Part shown: positions 1 through 11,348 of the stretch, piece after piece
How the letters are laid out: every line of letters begins with the position of its first letter
How positions within the stretch are numbered: the stretch's first letter is position 1
From: Cellulomonas sp. S1-8
GTDB lineage: Bacteria; Actinomycetota; Actinomycetes; Actinomycetales; Cellulomonadaceae
Assembly (NCBI RefSeq): GCF_026184235.1
Contig: NZ_CP110806.1
Coordinates: forward strand, 3,100,001 to 3,164,000
Direction: 5' to 3'
Length of the DNA: 64,000 nt
Position numbers and translations under genes: made by a program
Notes under the pieces: generated by a model
What the model saw: the letters and a program-made list of their open reading frames with translations, nothing else
What the model was told of the DNA's origin: nothing
Databases searched by the model: none

Positions 1-1529
1 TCACGACGTCGCAGCTGGTCGGACGCACCGCGGCTCGCTCGGGGCACGCGATCACCGCCGAGCTGCCGACGGGTGAGGTCGTGTCGGCCGTCGCCAACGA
101 CGCGCTGCGCGTGGGCGAGGTGTTCGCGGTCCTGGCCCGGTTCGTCGGCTCGATCACCGCCTACGGTGCCGTGGCCGTGCTCATGCTCCGGGTCTCCGTC
201 CCGCTCGGCCTCGTCGTGCTGCTCGGGCTGCCGACCGTCGCCGCGGCCCTCGGCCTGCTGGTCAAGCCGCTGCAGCGGCGCCAGACGGCGCAGCGCGAGG
301 CGTCGGGCCGCCTGACGACGCTGGGCGCCGACACCGTCTCCGGCCTGCGCGTGCTGCGCGGCATCGGCGGCGAGTCCGTCTTCACGGGCCGCTACCGGCA
401 GCAGTCGCAGCTCGTCCGGGAGCGCGGCGAGAACGTCGCGGTCACGCAGTCCTGGCTCGACGCGCTGCAGGTGCTGCTGCCGGGCGCGTTCGTCGTCGCG
501 CTCGTGTGGATGGGCGCGCACATGGCGCTCGCCGGCACGATCACGCCCGGCCAGCTCGTCACGACCTACGGTTACGCGGCGTTCCTGGCGTGGCCGGTGC
601 AGAACGCGACCGAGTTCCTCCAGGCCACGACGCGCGCGTTCGTGGGGACGCGCAAGGTGCTCGCCGTGCTGCGCGTCGTCCCGGCCGCCGGTGTCGACCC
701 GGGTACCGCCGCGGTGATGCCGCCGGTGGGTGCCCCGCTGGTCGACGAGGCCAGCGGCGTCACGCTGGAGGCGGGCCGCGTCGTGGCGCTGGTGTCCGCC
801 GACCCCGACGAGTCCGCGCGCATCGCGACGCGGCTGGGTCGGTTCGACGACGCCGCCGAGGCCGGGACCCCCGTCCTGCTGGGCGGGGTCCCGCTGACCG
901 ACCTGCCGCTGGCCGAGGTGCGGCGCCGCATCGTCGTCGCCGAGGCGATGCCGCAGCTCTTCTCGGGTGCCCTGGCGACGGGCCTCGACGTGCGCGGCGG
1001 CGCGAGCCGCGACGACCTGCTCGCCGTCATCGGCCTCGCCGACGCGCAGGACGTGCTCGACTCCGTGCCCGACGGGCTGGACGGCGAGCTGCCGGAGAAG
1101 GGCCGCTCGCTGTCCGGTGGCCAGCGGCAGCGGGTCGCGCTCGCGCGGGCCCTGCTCACGGACGCCGAGATCCTCGTGCTCGTCGAGCCGACGAGCGCCG
1201 TCGACGCCCACACGGAGGCACGCATCGCTGCACGCCTGGCCGACGCGCGCCGCGGCCGCACCACCGTCGTGGTCACCGCGAGCCCGCTCGTGCTCGACCA
1301 CGTCGACGAGGTGCAGCTGGTGCAGGGCGGCGCTCTGGTCGCGCGCGGCACCCACGCCGGGCTGCTCGACGGCGCCGCCGGGCCACGCGTCGCCGCGACG
1401 TACCGCGCGGTCGTGGGTCGCCGGCTCGACGACGACCTGCCTGTCGAGGAGTCCTTCGACGACGCACCGGTCGACCTCTCCCCCGCGGCGCTGTCGCCCG
1501 CCGACCTGTCCACCGGAGGTGCCGCATGA
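1..1529 (+). CDS. ABC exporter half-transporter with degenerate ATPase motifs (5' end outside window)
   Basis: The reading frame is open from base 3, so the start lies left of the window; about 508 residues are visible. The first part holds hydrophobic membrane segments (about 120-260 and 480-620) and the rest a nucleotide-binding domain. The signature LSGGQRQR is intact (about 1110-1133). The Walker A region near 785-815 reads VSADPDESA, without GxxGxGK[ST]. The Walker B Asp is Val (LVLVEPTSAVD), the Q-loop Gln appears to be Ala, and the switch His is replaced (VVVTASP). This subunit therefore probably cannot hydrolyse ATP itself but supplies the signature loop to its partner. It overlaps the next gene by ATGA at 1526, so the two should form one heterodimer. 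The substrate is unknown. Confidence 0.9.
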   Translation, partial: TTSQLVGRTAARSGHAITAELPTGEVVSAVANDALRVGEVFAVLARFVGSITAYGAVAVLMLRVSVPLGLVVLLGLPTVAAALGLLVKPLQRRQTAQREASGRLTTLGADTVSGLRVLRGIGGESVFTGRYRQQSQLVRERGENVAVTQSWLDALQVLLPGAFVVALVWMGAHMALAGTITPGQLVTTYGYAAFLAWPVQNATEFLQATTRAFVGTRKVLAVLRVVPAAGVDPGTAAVMPPVGAPLVDEASGVTLEAGRVVALVSADPDESARIATRLGRFDDAAEAGTPVLLGGVPLTDLPLAEVRRRIVVAEAMPQLFSGALATGLDVRGGASRDDLLAVIGLADAQDVLDSVPDGLDGELPEKGRSLSGGQRQRVALARALLTDAEILVLVEPTSAVDAHTEARIAARLADARRGRTTVVVTASPLVLDHVDEVQLVQGGALVARGTHAGLLDGAAGPRVAATYRAVVGRRLDDDLPVEESFDDAPVDLSPAALSPADLSTGGAA

Positions 1530-3265
1530 AGCTCCCCATCGCCGACGCGGCGACCGTGCGCGCCTACGCGGCCGAGCTGCTGCGCCGCCACCGCCGGCCG
1601 CTGAGCCGGCTCGCGGTGCTGCACACGCTCGCCGCCGTCGCCGGACTCGCAGGGCCCCTCCTGCTGGGCCGGCTCGTGGATGCCGTCACGCGCGGCACCG
1701 ACGCGGCGTTCGTCAACACCCTCGTCGCCGTCGGTGCGGTCGCCGTGCTCACGCAGACCGGGCTCATCCGGTACGCGCAGCGCGCGTCCATGCTCTTCGG
1801 CGAGAAGGTCTTCGCCGAGCTGCGCGAGGAGTTCCTCGAGACGGTCACCTCGCTGCCGCTGTCCGTCGTCGAGCGCGCCGGCACGGGCGACCTCGTCGCG
1901 CGCACCACCAACGACGTCAACAAGCTGCAGCACGCCGTCCGGTTCGGCGTGCCGCGCGTGATCGTCGCGGTCGTGACGATCACGCTGACCATCGTCGCGT
2001 GCCTCGTCATCGACCCGCTCGTGTCGGTGGGGCTGTTCGTCGGCGTCCCGTCGATGGTGCTCGTCGTGCGCTGGTACCTGCGGCGCGCGACGCCCGCGTA
2101 CGTCCGCGAGTCGGCGTCGTACGCGGTGCTCAACGGGACCATCACCGAGACCGTCGAGGGTGCGCGCACGGTCGACGCGCTCGGCCTGGCCGACGCGCGC
2201 GAGCGTCAGGTGCACGAGGACCTGCGCGAGGCGTTCGCCGCCGAGCGCGCGACGCTGCGGCTGCGCACGATCCTGTTCCCCGGGGTGGACCTCGCGTTCG
2301 TCCTCGCGCCCGTGGCGGTGCTCGTCTGGGGCGGCTACCTCGCCTCCACCGGTCACGTCACGCTCGGCGCGGTGACGACGATCGTGCTCTACGCGTACCA
2401 GGTGACGGGACCCGTGTGGGAGCTCATCTACTGGGTCGACGAGATCCAGGTCGCCACCACCGCGCTCGCACGGATCGTCGGTGTGCGGCTCGTCGACCCG
2501 GACCGCGAGGAGTCCGACGCGCGCCCGTCCGACGAGCGCATCGCCACCCACGGGCTGCGCTACGCGTACCGCGAGGGGCACGACGTGCTGCACGGCATCG
2601 ACCTCGACCTCGCACCCGGCGAGCGGCTCGCCGTCGTCGGGCCGTCCGGCGCGGGCAAGTCGACGCTGGGACGCATGCTCGCGGGCATCCACCCGCCCAC
2701 GGGCGGCACCGCGACCGTCGGCGGCGTCCCCCTGGTCGACCTCCCGCTCGGCGAGCTGCGCGGCCACGTCGCGCTCGTCACGCAGGAGCACCACGTGTTC
2801 GTCGGCACCGTCGCGGACAACCTGCGCCTGGCCAAGGTCGAGGCGGACGACGCCGAGATCGAGCGCGCTCTGCGCGCGGTCGACGCCTGGGAGTGGGTGC
2901 AGCACCTGCCGGACGGTCTGGCCACCGAGGTCGGGTCGGGCGGCACCGCGCTCACCCCGGCGCAGGCCCAGCAGGTCGCGCTCGCGCGCCTCGTCCTGCT
3001 CGACCCCCACACCCTCGTGCTGGACGAGGCGACGTCGCTGCTCGACCCGCGCGCCGCCCGCCACCTCGAACGCACGCTGTCCGCGGTGCTCGCCGGTCGC
3101 ACGGTCGTCGCGATCGCCCACCGCCTGCACACCGCGCACGACGCCGACCGCGTCGCCGTGGTCGAGGACGGACGGATCAGCGAGATCGGCCCGCACGACG
3201 AGCTCGTCGCCGCCGGCGGCGGGTACGCGGCCCTGTGGCGGTCCTGGCAGCACGAGTCCGCCTGA
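1526..3265 (+). CDS. ABC exporter half-transporter, catalytic partner subunit
   Basis: This 579-residue protein has an N-terminal six-helix type exporter membrane domain (about residues 20-320) and a C-terminal ATPase domain. Walker A is intact (GPSGAGKST, residues 372-380), as are the Q-loop (VTQEHHVF), Walker B with catalytic Glu (LVLDEATS, about 497-504) and the switch His (IAHRL). The signature motif is lost: LTPAQAQQ (from residue 476) stands where LSGGQ is expected. This mirrors the upstream subunit, which keeps the signature but lost the Walker motifs, so the pair should have one working ATP site. The start is the ATG inside the upstream stop (ATGA). Export of a lipid, peptide or drug is plausible, but the sequence does not specify which. 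Confidence 0.92.
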   Translation: MKLPIADAATVRAYAAELLRRHRRPLSRLAVLHTLAAVAGLAGPLLLGRLVDAVTRGTDAAFVNTLVAVGAVAVLTQTGLIRYAQRASMLFGEKVFAELREEFLETVTSLPLSVVERAGTGDLVARTTNDVNKLQHAVRFGVPRVIVAVVTITLTIVACLVIDPLVSVGLFVGVPSMVLVVRWYLRRATPAYVRESASYAVLNGTITETVEGARTVDALGLADARERQVHEDLREAFAAERATLRLRTILFPGVDLAFVLAPVAVLVWGGYLASTGHVTLGAVTTIVLYAYQVTGPVWELIYWVDEIQVATTALARIVGVRLVDPDREESDARPSDERIATHGLRYAYREGHDVLHGIDLDLAPGERLAVVGPSGAGKSTLGRMLAGIHPPTGGTATVGGVPLVDLPLGELRGHVALVTQEHHVFVGTVADNLRLAKVEADDAEIERALRAVDAWEWVQHLPDGLATEVGSGGTALTPAQAQQVALARLVLLDPHTLVLDEATSLLDPRAARHLERTLSAVLAGRTVVAIAHRLHTAHDADRVAVVEDGRISEIGPHDELVAAGGGYAALWRSWQHESA

Positions 3266-3384
3266 GCACGCGGACACCCGGGCCGCACGACGCACCGGAG
3301 CGGTGTGCGAGCATGACCGGCACCCGTCCGACCCGTCCTGCACCGGCACGCCCGCGCACGTACGGCCGACCCTCAGGAGCCTCC

Positions 3385-4047
3385 GTGCCCGTCCGCCCCC
3401 TCCGCCCCGGTCCGCTCGCGGCAGCGCTGGTCGTCCTCGTGGCCGGGGGCTGCGCCGGCACGCCCGCCGATCCCCCGCCCACGTCGGCCGCGCCGATCGA
3501 GTCGCCGACGGAGTCGGCCACTCCGGCGCCCGTCGTCCCCGCCTCCGTGCAGTGCCTCGAGTCGGGGGTCTGGGTCGTCGACGCCGCGCGCGAGGCCACG
3601 CTCTTCGCCGAGGGCCTGTCGATGCACGCGGCCGACGTGAGCGCCGAGTACACCGGCGAGGCCGTGTACACGTTCGCGGACGGCGTGCTGACGCGCACCT
3701 ACACGGGGTGGCAGGAGTACTTCTCGGCGATCCTCGACGCCCCCGGGTCTCCGCTGGTCACCGAGACCGCCACCCAGGAGGGCTCGACGACCGCGGCGTA
3801 CGAGGCCACCGAGACGGACGTCGTGACGCAGGCGGCCGACGTCACGGGCCTGACGGTCACCGTGGCGGGCACGCGGGACGGCGCGCCCGTGACGTTCGAC
3901 GACCCGGGCGCCAACCGGGTGACCGCCGAGACCGAGGCCCAGACCTGGGCCTTCACGTGCGAGGGCGACACGTTGCGCCTGAGCGAGCGGGACGAGGCCG
4001 GTCAGCCGGGCGGGGAGTACGCGACGACCGTGCTGCAGCGGCGCTGA
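3385..4047 (+). CDS. putative lipoprotein of unknown function
   Basis: A 220-residue secreted protein. The GTG start is chosen because AGGAG (3375-3379) lies 5 nt before it and it puts a hydrophobic signal (LAAALVVLVAGG) directly before a lipobox-like Cys. An in-frame ATG at 3313 would add 24 residues before the signal. After the Cys comes a Pro/Thr/Ser-rich linker, then a folded-looking domain with two further Cys (QCLES and TFTCE-like FTCEGD) that could form a disulfide. No family is recognised. It follows the ABC exporter by about 120 bp and faces SURF1, sharing a hairpin with it at the 3' ends. Confidence 0.75.
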   Translation: MPVRPLRPGPLAAALVVLVAGGCAGTPADPPPTSAAPIESPTESATPAPVVPASVQCLESGVWVVDAAREATLFAEGLSMHAADVSAEYTGEAVYTFADGVLTRTYTGWQEYFSAILDAPGSPLVTETATQEGSTTAAYEATETDVVTQAADVTGLTVTVAGTRDGAPVTFDDPGANRVTAETEAQTWAFTCEGDTLRLSERDEAGQPGGEYATTVLQRR

Positions 4048-4077
4048 CGCCCTGACGGCCGGTGCGGCCGGGCGTCA
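4045..4077. terminator. bidirectional hairpin joining two convergent stop codons
   Basis: Arms TGACGCCC (4045-4052) and GGGCGTCA (4070-4077) enclose an inner stem GGCCG-gtg-CGGCC. The TGA of the lipoprotein and the reverse-strand stop of SURF1 sit at the two outer ends, so one hairpin can serve both genes. There is no U-run, as is common in high-GC actinobacteria. Confidence 0.6.
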
Positions 4078-4902
4078 CCCGGTGGTCGGTACCGGGGTCG
4101 GGTCCTTCTCGCGCGGCGGGACGGGCACGTCGTCGCCCGGCAGCGGCGGCCGGCCCGCCGCCTCGTCGCGGACGAGCCGCCACCACAGCCCGGCGGCGAA
4201 CAGCCCGAAGATCCACCACTGGGCCGCGTAGGCGAGGTTCTGGATGTTGAGGCCCGCGCCCGCGCGCGTGGGCGGGTCGAGCCCCTCGAGACCGCCTGCC
4301 GCGGCCGGGTCGACGGGGTCGCTGGTCTGCACGACGAGGTACCCGGTGTAGACCGGGCCGCCCCAGACCGACACCAGCTGGGCGGAGCTGATCGCGTCGG
4401 TGCGCCCGTCGACGACCGGCGCACCGGCCTCCTCCGCCACCTGCAACCACCCCACGACGTCGACGTCCCCTGCGGGGGCGGCCGCGATGTCGGGGGTCGC
4501 CGACCAGCCGCGGACCACGGGCAGCACGGCCGTGCCGTCGGCGGTGGGCACGCGCAACGGCGTCAGCACCAGGTAGCCGTCGGTGCTCCCGTCGTGCTCG
4601 CGACCCGTGACGAGCAGCGTCGCGTCGTCGTCGTACGTGCCCGTCACGACCGCCTTGCGGGCGACGAGGTCGCCGGCGAACGTCTGCCCCGGCGCGAGCA
4701 GGTCGGCCAGCGGGTCGGGGTCCGCGGTGACGACGCGTGCGGCCTCCCGCTCGGCCGACGCGGCCCCCCGGACCTCCGCGCGCTCGAGCTGCCAGACACC
4801 GAGCCGCGCGCAGACGGCGGCCGCGGCCAGCAGCACCACGAGCAGGCCCAGCATCCGCGGGCGGACCGCGGCGCGCAGGAGGCTGGTGGGGGTGTCGGCC
4901 AC
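4075..4902 (-). CDS. SURF1 family cytochrome oxidase assembly protein
   Basis: A 275-residue membrane protein of the SURF1 family, which assists assembly of cytochrome c oxidase. It has the family layout: an N-terminal transmembrane helix ([18 protein letters not shown]) leading into the GVWQLERA motif, a periplasmic-side domain with VVRGW, and a C-terminal helix containing [12 protein letters not shown]. The tail is rich in Pro and charged residues. The GTG start is supported by a -10-like TACCGT (4909-4914 on this strand) exactly 6 nt upstream and no ribosome binding site, so the mRNA is probably leaderless. Longer in-frame starts run into the phosphoketolase promoter region. No oxidase genes are nearby, so it stands alone here. 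Confidence 0.88.
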   Translation of the reverse strand: MADTPTSLLRAAVRPRMLGLLVVLLAAAAVCARLGVWQLERAEVRGAASAEREAARVVTADPDPLADLLAPGQTFAGDLVARKAVVTGTYDDDATLLVTGREHDGSTDGYLVLTPLRVPTADGTAVLPVVRGWSATPDIAAAPAGDVDVVGWLQVAEEAGAPVVDGRTDAISSAQLVSVWGGPVYTGYLVVQTSDPVDPAAAGGLEGLDPPTRAGAGLNIQNLAYAAQWWIFGLFAAGLWWRLVRDEAAGRPPLPGDDVPVPPREKDPTPVPTTG

Positions 4903-4908
4903 GACCTC

Positions 4909-4914
4909 ACGGTA
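4909..4914 (-). promoter_or_regulatory. -10 box of leaderless SURF1 gene
   Basis: TACCGT on the minus strand, 6 nt before the GTG at 4902. Confidence 0.5.
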
Positions 4915-5015
4915 CCCGCCGTGCCGTGCGCGACCGCGCCGCCCGTCGGTCGTCCCGCGTTCACCCCGGGGACCACCGCGATGGTCCTGCGGCGACGTCG
5001 TATGTGCGCTTGTAT

Positions 5016-5037
5016 GGCTGTGTCCAGGAGCACAGCC
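5016..5037 (+). promoter_or_regulatory. inverted repeat upstream of phosphoketolase
   Basis: GGCTGTG (5016-5022) and CACAGCC (5031-5037) form an inverted repeat about 90 bp before the phosphoketolase start. A short direct repeat GTATG lies just upstream. It could be an operator or a leader hairpin; nothing decides between them. The rest of 4915-5128 shows no gene. Confidence 0.3.
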
Positions 5038-5128
5038 GACGTGGGTAGGACGTCCCACCTCTGGCCACGACCTCACGGAAGGCTGGGGACGACCCAGCCG
5101 GAACGGCACTTCCCTCGGGAGGGGACAC

Positions 5129-7663
5129 ATGACTTCCACCACCTCGGACCCGCAGCCCGCCACGGGCGCGGCGCCCGTCGCCCCCGGACCTTTCGCCGCC
5201 GCTGAGGCGCGGACCGCCTGGCGCACAGGATCGGGTCGGCTCGACGACGCGACCCTGCGGCGCATCGAGAAGTTCTGGCGCGCCGCCAACTACCTGTCGG
5301 TCGGCCAGATCTACCTGCTCGACAACCCCCTGATGCGGCGCCCGCTGCACCGCGACGACGTCAAGCCGCGCCTGCTCGGCCACTGGGGCACCACCCCGGG
5401 CCTGAACTTCCTCTACGCGCACCTCAACCGCGCGATCGCGGAGCGCGAGCAGTCGACGATCTACATCACCGGCCCCGGGCACGGCGGCCCCGGTCTCGTC
5501 GCGAGCGCCTACCTCGACGGCACCTACTCCGAGGTGTACTCCGACATCACGGAGGACGAGGAGGGGATGCGCCGGCTGTTCCGGCAGTTCTCGTTCCCCG
5601 GCGGCATCCCGTCGCACGTCGCGCCGGAGACCCCCGGGTCGATCCACGAGGGCGGTGAGCTCGGGTACGCCCTGAGCCACGCGTACGGCGCCGCGTTCGA
5701 CAACCCGCACCTGCTGGTAGCCGCGGTCGTCGGCGACGGCGAGGCGGAGACCGGACCGCTGGCCACCAGCTGGCACTCCAACAAGTTCGTCAACCCGCAG
5801 CAGGACGGCATCGTCCTGCCGATCCTGCACCTCAACGGCTACAAGATCGCCAACCCGACGATCCTGGCGCGCATCGGCGACGACGAGCTGACCGACCTGA
5901 TGCGGGGCTACGGCCACACGCCGTACGTCTTCGTCGCCGGCTTCGACGACGAGGACGAGCTCGAGATCCACCGCCGGTTCGCCGTGCTGCTGGACGAGGT
6001 CCTCGACGACATCGCCGCGATCAAGGCGCGCGCCGCGCAGGGCGACCTGACGCGTCCGATGTACCCGATGATCGTGTTCCGCACCCCCAAGGGGTGGACG
6101 GGACCGGCCGAGATCGACGGCAAGAAGACGACCGGCTCGTGGCGTGCGCACCAGGTGCCGCTCGCGAGCGCCCGCGACACCCCGGAGCACCTCGCGGTGC
6201 TCGAGGAGTGGCTGCAGTCGTACCGTCCGTCCGAGCTGTTCGACGCGACGGGCCGGCCGGACGCCGAGATCACAGCGCTCGCCCCCGCGGGCGACCTGCG
6301 GATGAGCGCCAACCCGCACGCCAACGGCGGTCAGCTGCTGCGTGACCTGCGCCTGCCCGACTTCCGGGACTTCGCGCAGGACGTGCCGTCACCGGGCGCG
6401 ACGTTCGCGGAGGCGCCGCGCGTCCTCGGCGAGTTCCTCACCGAGGTCATCCGCCGCAACCCGGACAACTTCCGGATCTTCGGCCCGGACGAGACGGCGT
6501 CCAACAGGCTGCAGGGCGTGTACGACGTCACGGCCAAGCAGTGGAACGCGGAGTTCTACGGCGGGGACGTCGACGAGCACATGGAGCGCGCCGGTCGCGT
6601 CATGGAGATGCTGTCGGAGCACCAGTGCCAGGGGTGGCTCGAGGGTTACCTCCTGACCGGGCGGCACGGCCTGTTCACGTCGTACGAGGCGTTCATCCAC
6701 ATCGTCGACTCGATGTTCAACCAGCACGCCAAGTGGCTGAAGGTCACCAACCACATCCCGTGGCGGCGGCCCATCGCCAGCCTGAACTACCTGCTGTCGA
6801 GCCACGTGTGGCGTCAGGACCACAACGGCTTCAGCCACCAGGACCCGGGCTTCATCGACCACGTGGTCAACAAGAAGGCCGAGGTCGTGCGGGTGTACCT
6901 GCCGCCGGACGCCAACACGCTGCTGAGCACGTACGACCACTGCCTGCGCAGCCGGCAGTACGTGAACGTCGTCGTGGCCGGCAAGCAGCCCGCACCCAAC
7001 TTCCTCACGATGGAGCAGGCCGTCGCGCACTGCACGCGCGGCCTGGGCATCTGGGAGTGGGCGGGTTCCGAGGTCAAGGACGAGGAGCCGGACGTCGTCC
7101 TGGCGTGCGCCGGCGACGTGCCGACGGTCGAGGTCCTCGCGGCGGCGGACATCCTGCGGCGCGAGCTGCCGCAGCTCAAGGTGCGCGTCGTCAACGTCGT
7201 GGACCTCATGCGCCTGCAGGACGCGCGCGAGCACCCGCACGGGCTCTCGGACCGCGAGTTCGACACGATCTTCACCGCCGACCGGCCGATCGTGTTCGCC
7301 TACCACGGGTACCCGTGGCTCATCCACCGCCTCACGTATCGTCGCAACGGGCACGCGAACCTGCACGTGCGCGGGTACAAGGAGGAGGGCACCACCACCA
7401 CGCCGTTCGACATGGTGATGCTCAACGACCTCGACCGGTTCCACCTGGTGATCGACGTCATCGACCACGTGCACTGGCTGCGTGCGTCGCAGGCGGGCCT
7501 GCGCCAGCGCATGGTCGACGAGCGCATCCGCGCCCGGGAGTACACGCGCACGCACGGCGAGGACATCCCCGAGGTGCGGGACTGGGTGTGGCCCGACGCG
7601 GGCGACGCCGCGTCGAAGGAGGAGATCGCGGCCTCGCTCAGCACGGGCGGGGACAACGAGTAG
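5129..7663 (+). CDS. xpk: phosphoketolase (xylulose-5-P / fructose-6-P)
   Basis: An 844-residue thiamine-diphosphate enzyme that splits xylulose-5-phosphate or fructose-6-phosphate with phosphate to give acetyl-phosphate plus glyceraldehyde-3-P or erythrose-4-P. Family landmarks are visible: TGPGHGGPG near residue 115, [18 protein letters not shown] near residue 200 (cofactor site), [17 protein letters not shown], and EAF near residue 530. It is slightly longer than usual because of a 25-30 residue Ala/Pro-rich N-terminus. The ATG has a strong GGAGGGG site 5 nt upstream. The next genes are phosphotransacetylase and acetate kinase, which convert its product to acetate and ATP. Confidence 0.97.
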   Translation: MTSTTSDPQPATGAAPVAPGPFAAAEARTAWRTGSGRLDDATLRRIEKFWRAANYLSVGQIYLLDNPLMRRPLHRDDVKPRLLGHWGTTPGLNFLYAHLNRAIAEREQSTIYITGPGHGGPGLVASAYLDGTYSEVYSDITEDEEGMRRLFRQFSFPGGIPSHVAPETPGSIHEGGELGYALSHAYGAAFDNPHLLVAAVVGDGEAETGPLATSWHSNKFVNPQQDGIVLPILHLNGYKIANPTILARIGDDELTDLMRGYGHTPYVFVAGFDDEDELEIHRRFAVLLDEVLDDIAAIKARAAQGDLTRPMYPMIVFRTPKGWTGPAEIDGKKTTGSWRAHQVPLASARDTPEHLAVLEEWLQSYRPSELFDATGRPDAEITALAPAGDLRMSANPHANGGQLLRDLRLPDFRDFAQDVPSPGATFAEAPRVLGEFLTEVIRRNPDNFRIFGPDETASNRLQGVYDVTAKQWNAEFYGGDVDEHMERAGRVMEMLSEHQCQGWLEGYLLTGRHGLFTSYEAFIHIVDSMFNQHAKWLKVTNHIPWRRPIASLNYLLSSHVWRQDHNGFSHQDPGFIDHVVNKKAEVVRVYLPPDANTLLSTYDHCLRSRQYVNVVVAGKQPAPNFLTMEQAVAHCTRGLGIWEWAGSEVKDEEPDVVLACAGDVPTVEVLAAADILRRELPQLKVRVVNVVDLMRLQDAREHPHGLSDREFDTIFTADRPIVFAYHGYPWLIHRLTYRRNGHANLHVRGYKEEGTTTTPFDMVMLNDLDRFHLVIDVIDHVHWLRASQAGLRQRMVDERIRAREYTRTHGEDIPEVRDWVWPDAGDAASKEEIAASLSTGGDNE

Positions 7664-7690
7664 GTGGACCGACGGGCGAGAGCCTGATGC

Positions 7691-7724
7691 GGCGGCGTCC
7701 GGACCGACGGGTCCGGACGCCGCC
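7691..7724 (+). terminator. 15-bp hairpin between xpk and pta
   Basis: A perfect 15-bp stem (7691-7705 with 7710-7724) and a 4-nt loop GACG lie 27 bp after the phosphoketolase stop. It may terminate or attenuate xpk transcription ahead of pta-ackA, or protect the 3' end of the message. Confidence 0.65.
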
Positions 7725-7771
7725 GGACGACGACCAGCCCCTCTGCGGGGGCGAACGGAGTGAGCTGCACA

Positions 7772-9891
7772 GTGGCCAGGACGATCTACGTCATGTCGGC
7801 CGAGGGTGACACGGGCAAGTCCGTCGTCGCCCTGGGTCTCGTCGACCTGCTGACCCGCACGGTGCAGCGGGTCGGCGTCTTCCGCCCCGTGGCCCGCTCG
7901 ACGGACGAGCGCGACTACGTGCTCGAGCTGCTGCTCGAGCACGACGGCGTCGACATCGCGTACGAGGACGCCGTCGGCGCGACGTACGACGAGGTGATCG
8001 ACGACCCCGAGGGCGCGCTGTCCCGGATCGTGTCCCGGTTCCACGACGTCGAGCGTCGGTGCGACGCGGTCGTGGTCGTGGGGACCGACTACACGGACGT
8101 CGCCGGACCGACCGAGCTCGCGTACAACGCCCGCATCGCCGCCAACCTGGCGGCGCCCGTCGTGCTGGTCGTCAACGGGGCGAACCGCTCCCCGGAGGAC
8201 GTGCACCACGCGGTCGACGTCGCGACGACGGAGATCGTGGCGAACCACGCCCAGGTCGTCGCCGTCATCGCCAACCGCTGCGCGCCCGCGTCGCTCGACG
8301 TCGTGCGCGCGGCCCTGGCCGGGAGCGTCTCGGTGTGGGCGCTGCCGGACTCGCCCCTGCTGTACGCGCCGACGCTGCGCCAGCTCATGCACGCGGTCGG
8401 CGGGACGCTGACCGGTGGCGACGAGGAGCTGCTGGGCCGCGAGGTGCTCGACGTGCTCGTCGGGGCGATGTCGATCGAGCACCTGCTGGACCGGCTGCAG
8501 GACGGTGCGGTGGTCATCACGCCCGGCGACCGCAGCGACGTGGTGCTGGGCCTGCTCATGGCCCACCAGGCCGAGGGCTTCCCGTCCCTCGCGGGCCTCA
8601 TCCTCAACGGCGGGCTCGCGCCCGCCCCGACGGTCGAACGCCTCATCGCGGGCCTCGGGTCCCGGCTGCCGCTCATCACGACGTCCCTGGGCACGTTCCG
8701 CTCGGCGAGCGCGGCCGCGACGACGCGCGGACGCCTGACGCACGACGCGCAGCGCAAGATCGACACGGCGCTCGCGCTGTTCGAGCAGCACGTCGACGGC
8801 GCCGAGCTGCTCGCGACGCTGGACGTGCCGCGACCCGAGGTCATCACGCCGCTGATGTTCGAGTACGCGCTGCTCGACCGCGCGCGGTCCGACCGCAAGC
8901 ACGTCGTGCTGCCGGAGGGCAACGACGACCGCATCCTGCGGGCCGCGTCGACGCTGCTGCAGCGCCAGGTCGCCGACCTGACGATCCTCGGCGAGGAGTC
9001 GTCGATCCGGGCGCGGGCGACCGAGCTCGGCCTCGACCTCGACGCCGCCCAGGTGATCGACCCGAAGAACGGCGAGACGCTCGAGCGGTTCGCCGAGGTC
9101 TACACCGAGCTGCGCAAGCACAAGGGCATGACCGTCGAGCGGGCGCGCGAGATCGTGTCGTCGGTGTCGTACTTCGGCACGCTCATGGTGCAGCTGGGGC
9201 TCGCCGACGGCATGGTGTCCGGCGCCCTGCACACCACCGCGCACACCATCAAGCCGTCGTTCGAGATCATCAAGACGACGCCGGGCGTCGGCAGCGTGTC
9301 GAGCTGCTTCCTCATGTGCCTCGAGGACCGCGTGCTGGTCTACGCGGACTGCGCCGTGATCCCCGACCCGACGGCCGAGCAGCTCGCCGACATCGCCATC
9401 TCGTCGGCGGAGACGGCCGTGCAGTTCGGCATCGAGCCGCGCATCGCGATGCTGTCGTACTCGACCGGCGAGTCGGGGTCGGGCGTCGACGTGGAGAAGG
9501 TCCGGGAGGCGACGCGGCTGGTCCGCGAGCGCCGCCCCGACCTGTCGGTCGAAGGGCCGATCCAGTACGACGCCGCGGTCGACGCGTCCGTCGCGAAGAC
9601 GAAGATGCCCGACTCGGCGGTCGCCGGACGCGCGACGGTCTTCGTGTTCCCCGACCTCAACACGGGCAACAACACGTACAAGGCCGTGCAGCGGTCGGCC
9701 GGTGCCGTCGCGATCGGCCCCGTGCTGCAGGGCCTGCGCAAGCCCGTCAACGACCTGTCGCGCGGCGCGCTCGTGCAGGACATCGTCAACACCGTGGCGA
9801 TCACCGCCATCCAGGCGCAGGCGCTCGCGCAGGCCGCCGCTGCCGCCGACGTCGCCCCGACCGCTGCCACGATCCCCGGAGGGTCCACCCG

Positions 9892-9895
<4 letters not shown>
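7772..9895 (+). CDS. pta: phosphate acetyltransferase, long form
   Basis: A 707-residue enzyme interconverting acetyl-phosphate and acetyl-CoA. Three regions are seen: an N-terminal P-loop-like domain (SAEGDTGKS, residues 9-17, as in dethiobiotin-synthetase-like folds), a middle DRTGG-type regulatory domain (about 210-320), and the C-terminal catalytic domain (about 370-695) with VVLPEGNDDR, SYSTGESGSG and FPDLNTGNNTYK. This is the long Pta architecture. GTG 7772 gives the usual N-terminus VARTIYV; GTG 7760 would add four residues. GGAG at 7757-7760 is a somewhat distant ribosome site. The stop overlaps ackA by ATGA, so the two are co-translated. Confidence 0.96.
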
Positions 9896-11112
<1,217 letters not shown>

Positions 11113-11127
11113 CCCCGCCCCACCGGA

Positions 11128-11335
11128 CTGGATTGCTCTCTCACGCCCGGGGGTGGGAGCCCGCGCGGTGCTGGATTGCTCTCTCACGCACCGGCGTGGG
11201 TGTCCCGCCACAACCCGCGCGCGAGAGAGCAGTCCAGCACCCCCCAGGGTGGTGAGAGAGCAATCCAGCACCACCCAGGGGTGGTGAGAGAGCAATCCAG
11301 CACCCACCCAGGGTGGTGAGAGGGCGATCCAGCCC
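11128..11335. repeat. array of inverted and tandem repeats with GGAYTGCTCTCTCAC core
   Basis: Two copies of the core read forward (11128-11144 and 11167-11187, CTGGATTGCTCTCTCAC). Four read reversed: 11222-11241, 11252-11272, 11284-11304 and the degenerate 11316-11335, with GTGAGAGAGCAATCCAGCAC as the consensus. The reversed copies are spaced 30, 32 and 32 bp, with a CCCAGGG-type linker. Forward and reversed copies can pair into stems, so the array can act as a bidirectional terminator between ackA and the aldehyde dehydrogenase. The same core recurs at 47131-47173. No gene is seen in 11113-11348. Confidence 0.85.
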
Positions 11336-11348
11336 CGCTCGGGCCGGG

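Noticed and set aside
572..3349. Open frame of 925 codons on the minus strand
   Set aside because: Shadow of the two ABC exporter genes; low-complexity Arg/Ala composition.
11128..11335. Possible CRISPR or origin iterons
   Set aside because: Copies occur in both orientations, gaps are too short for spacers, and no replication gene is near.
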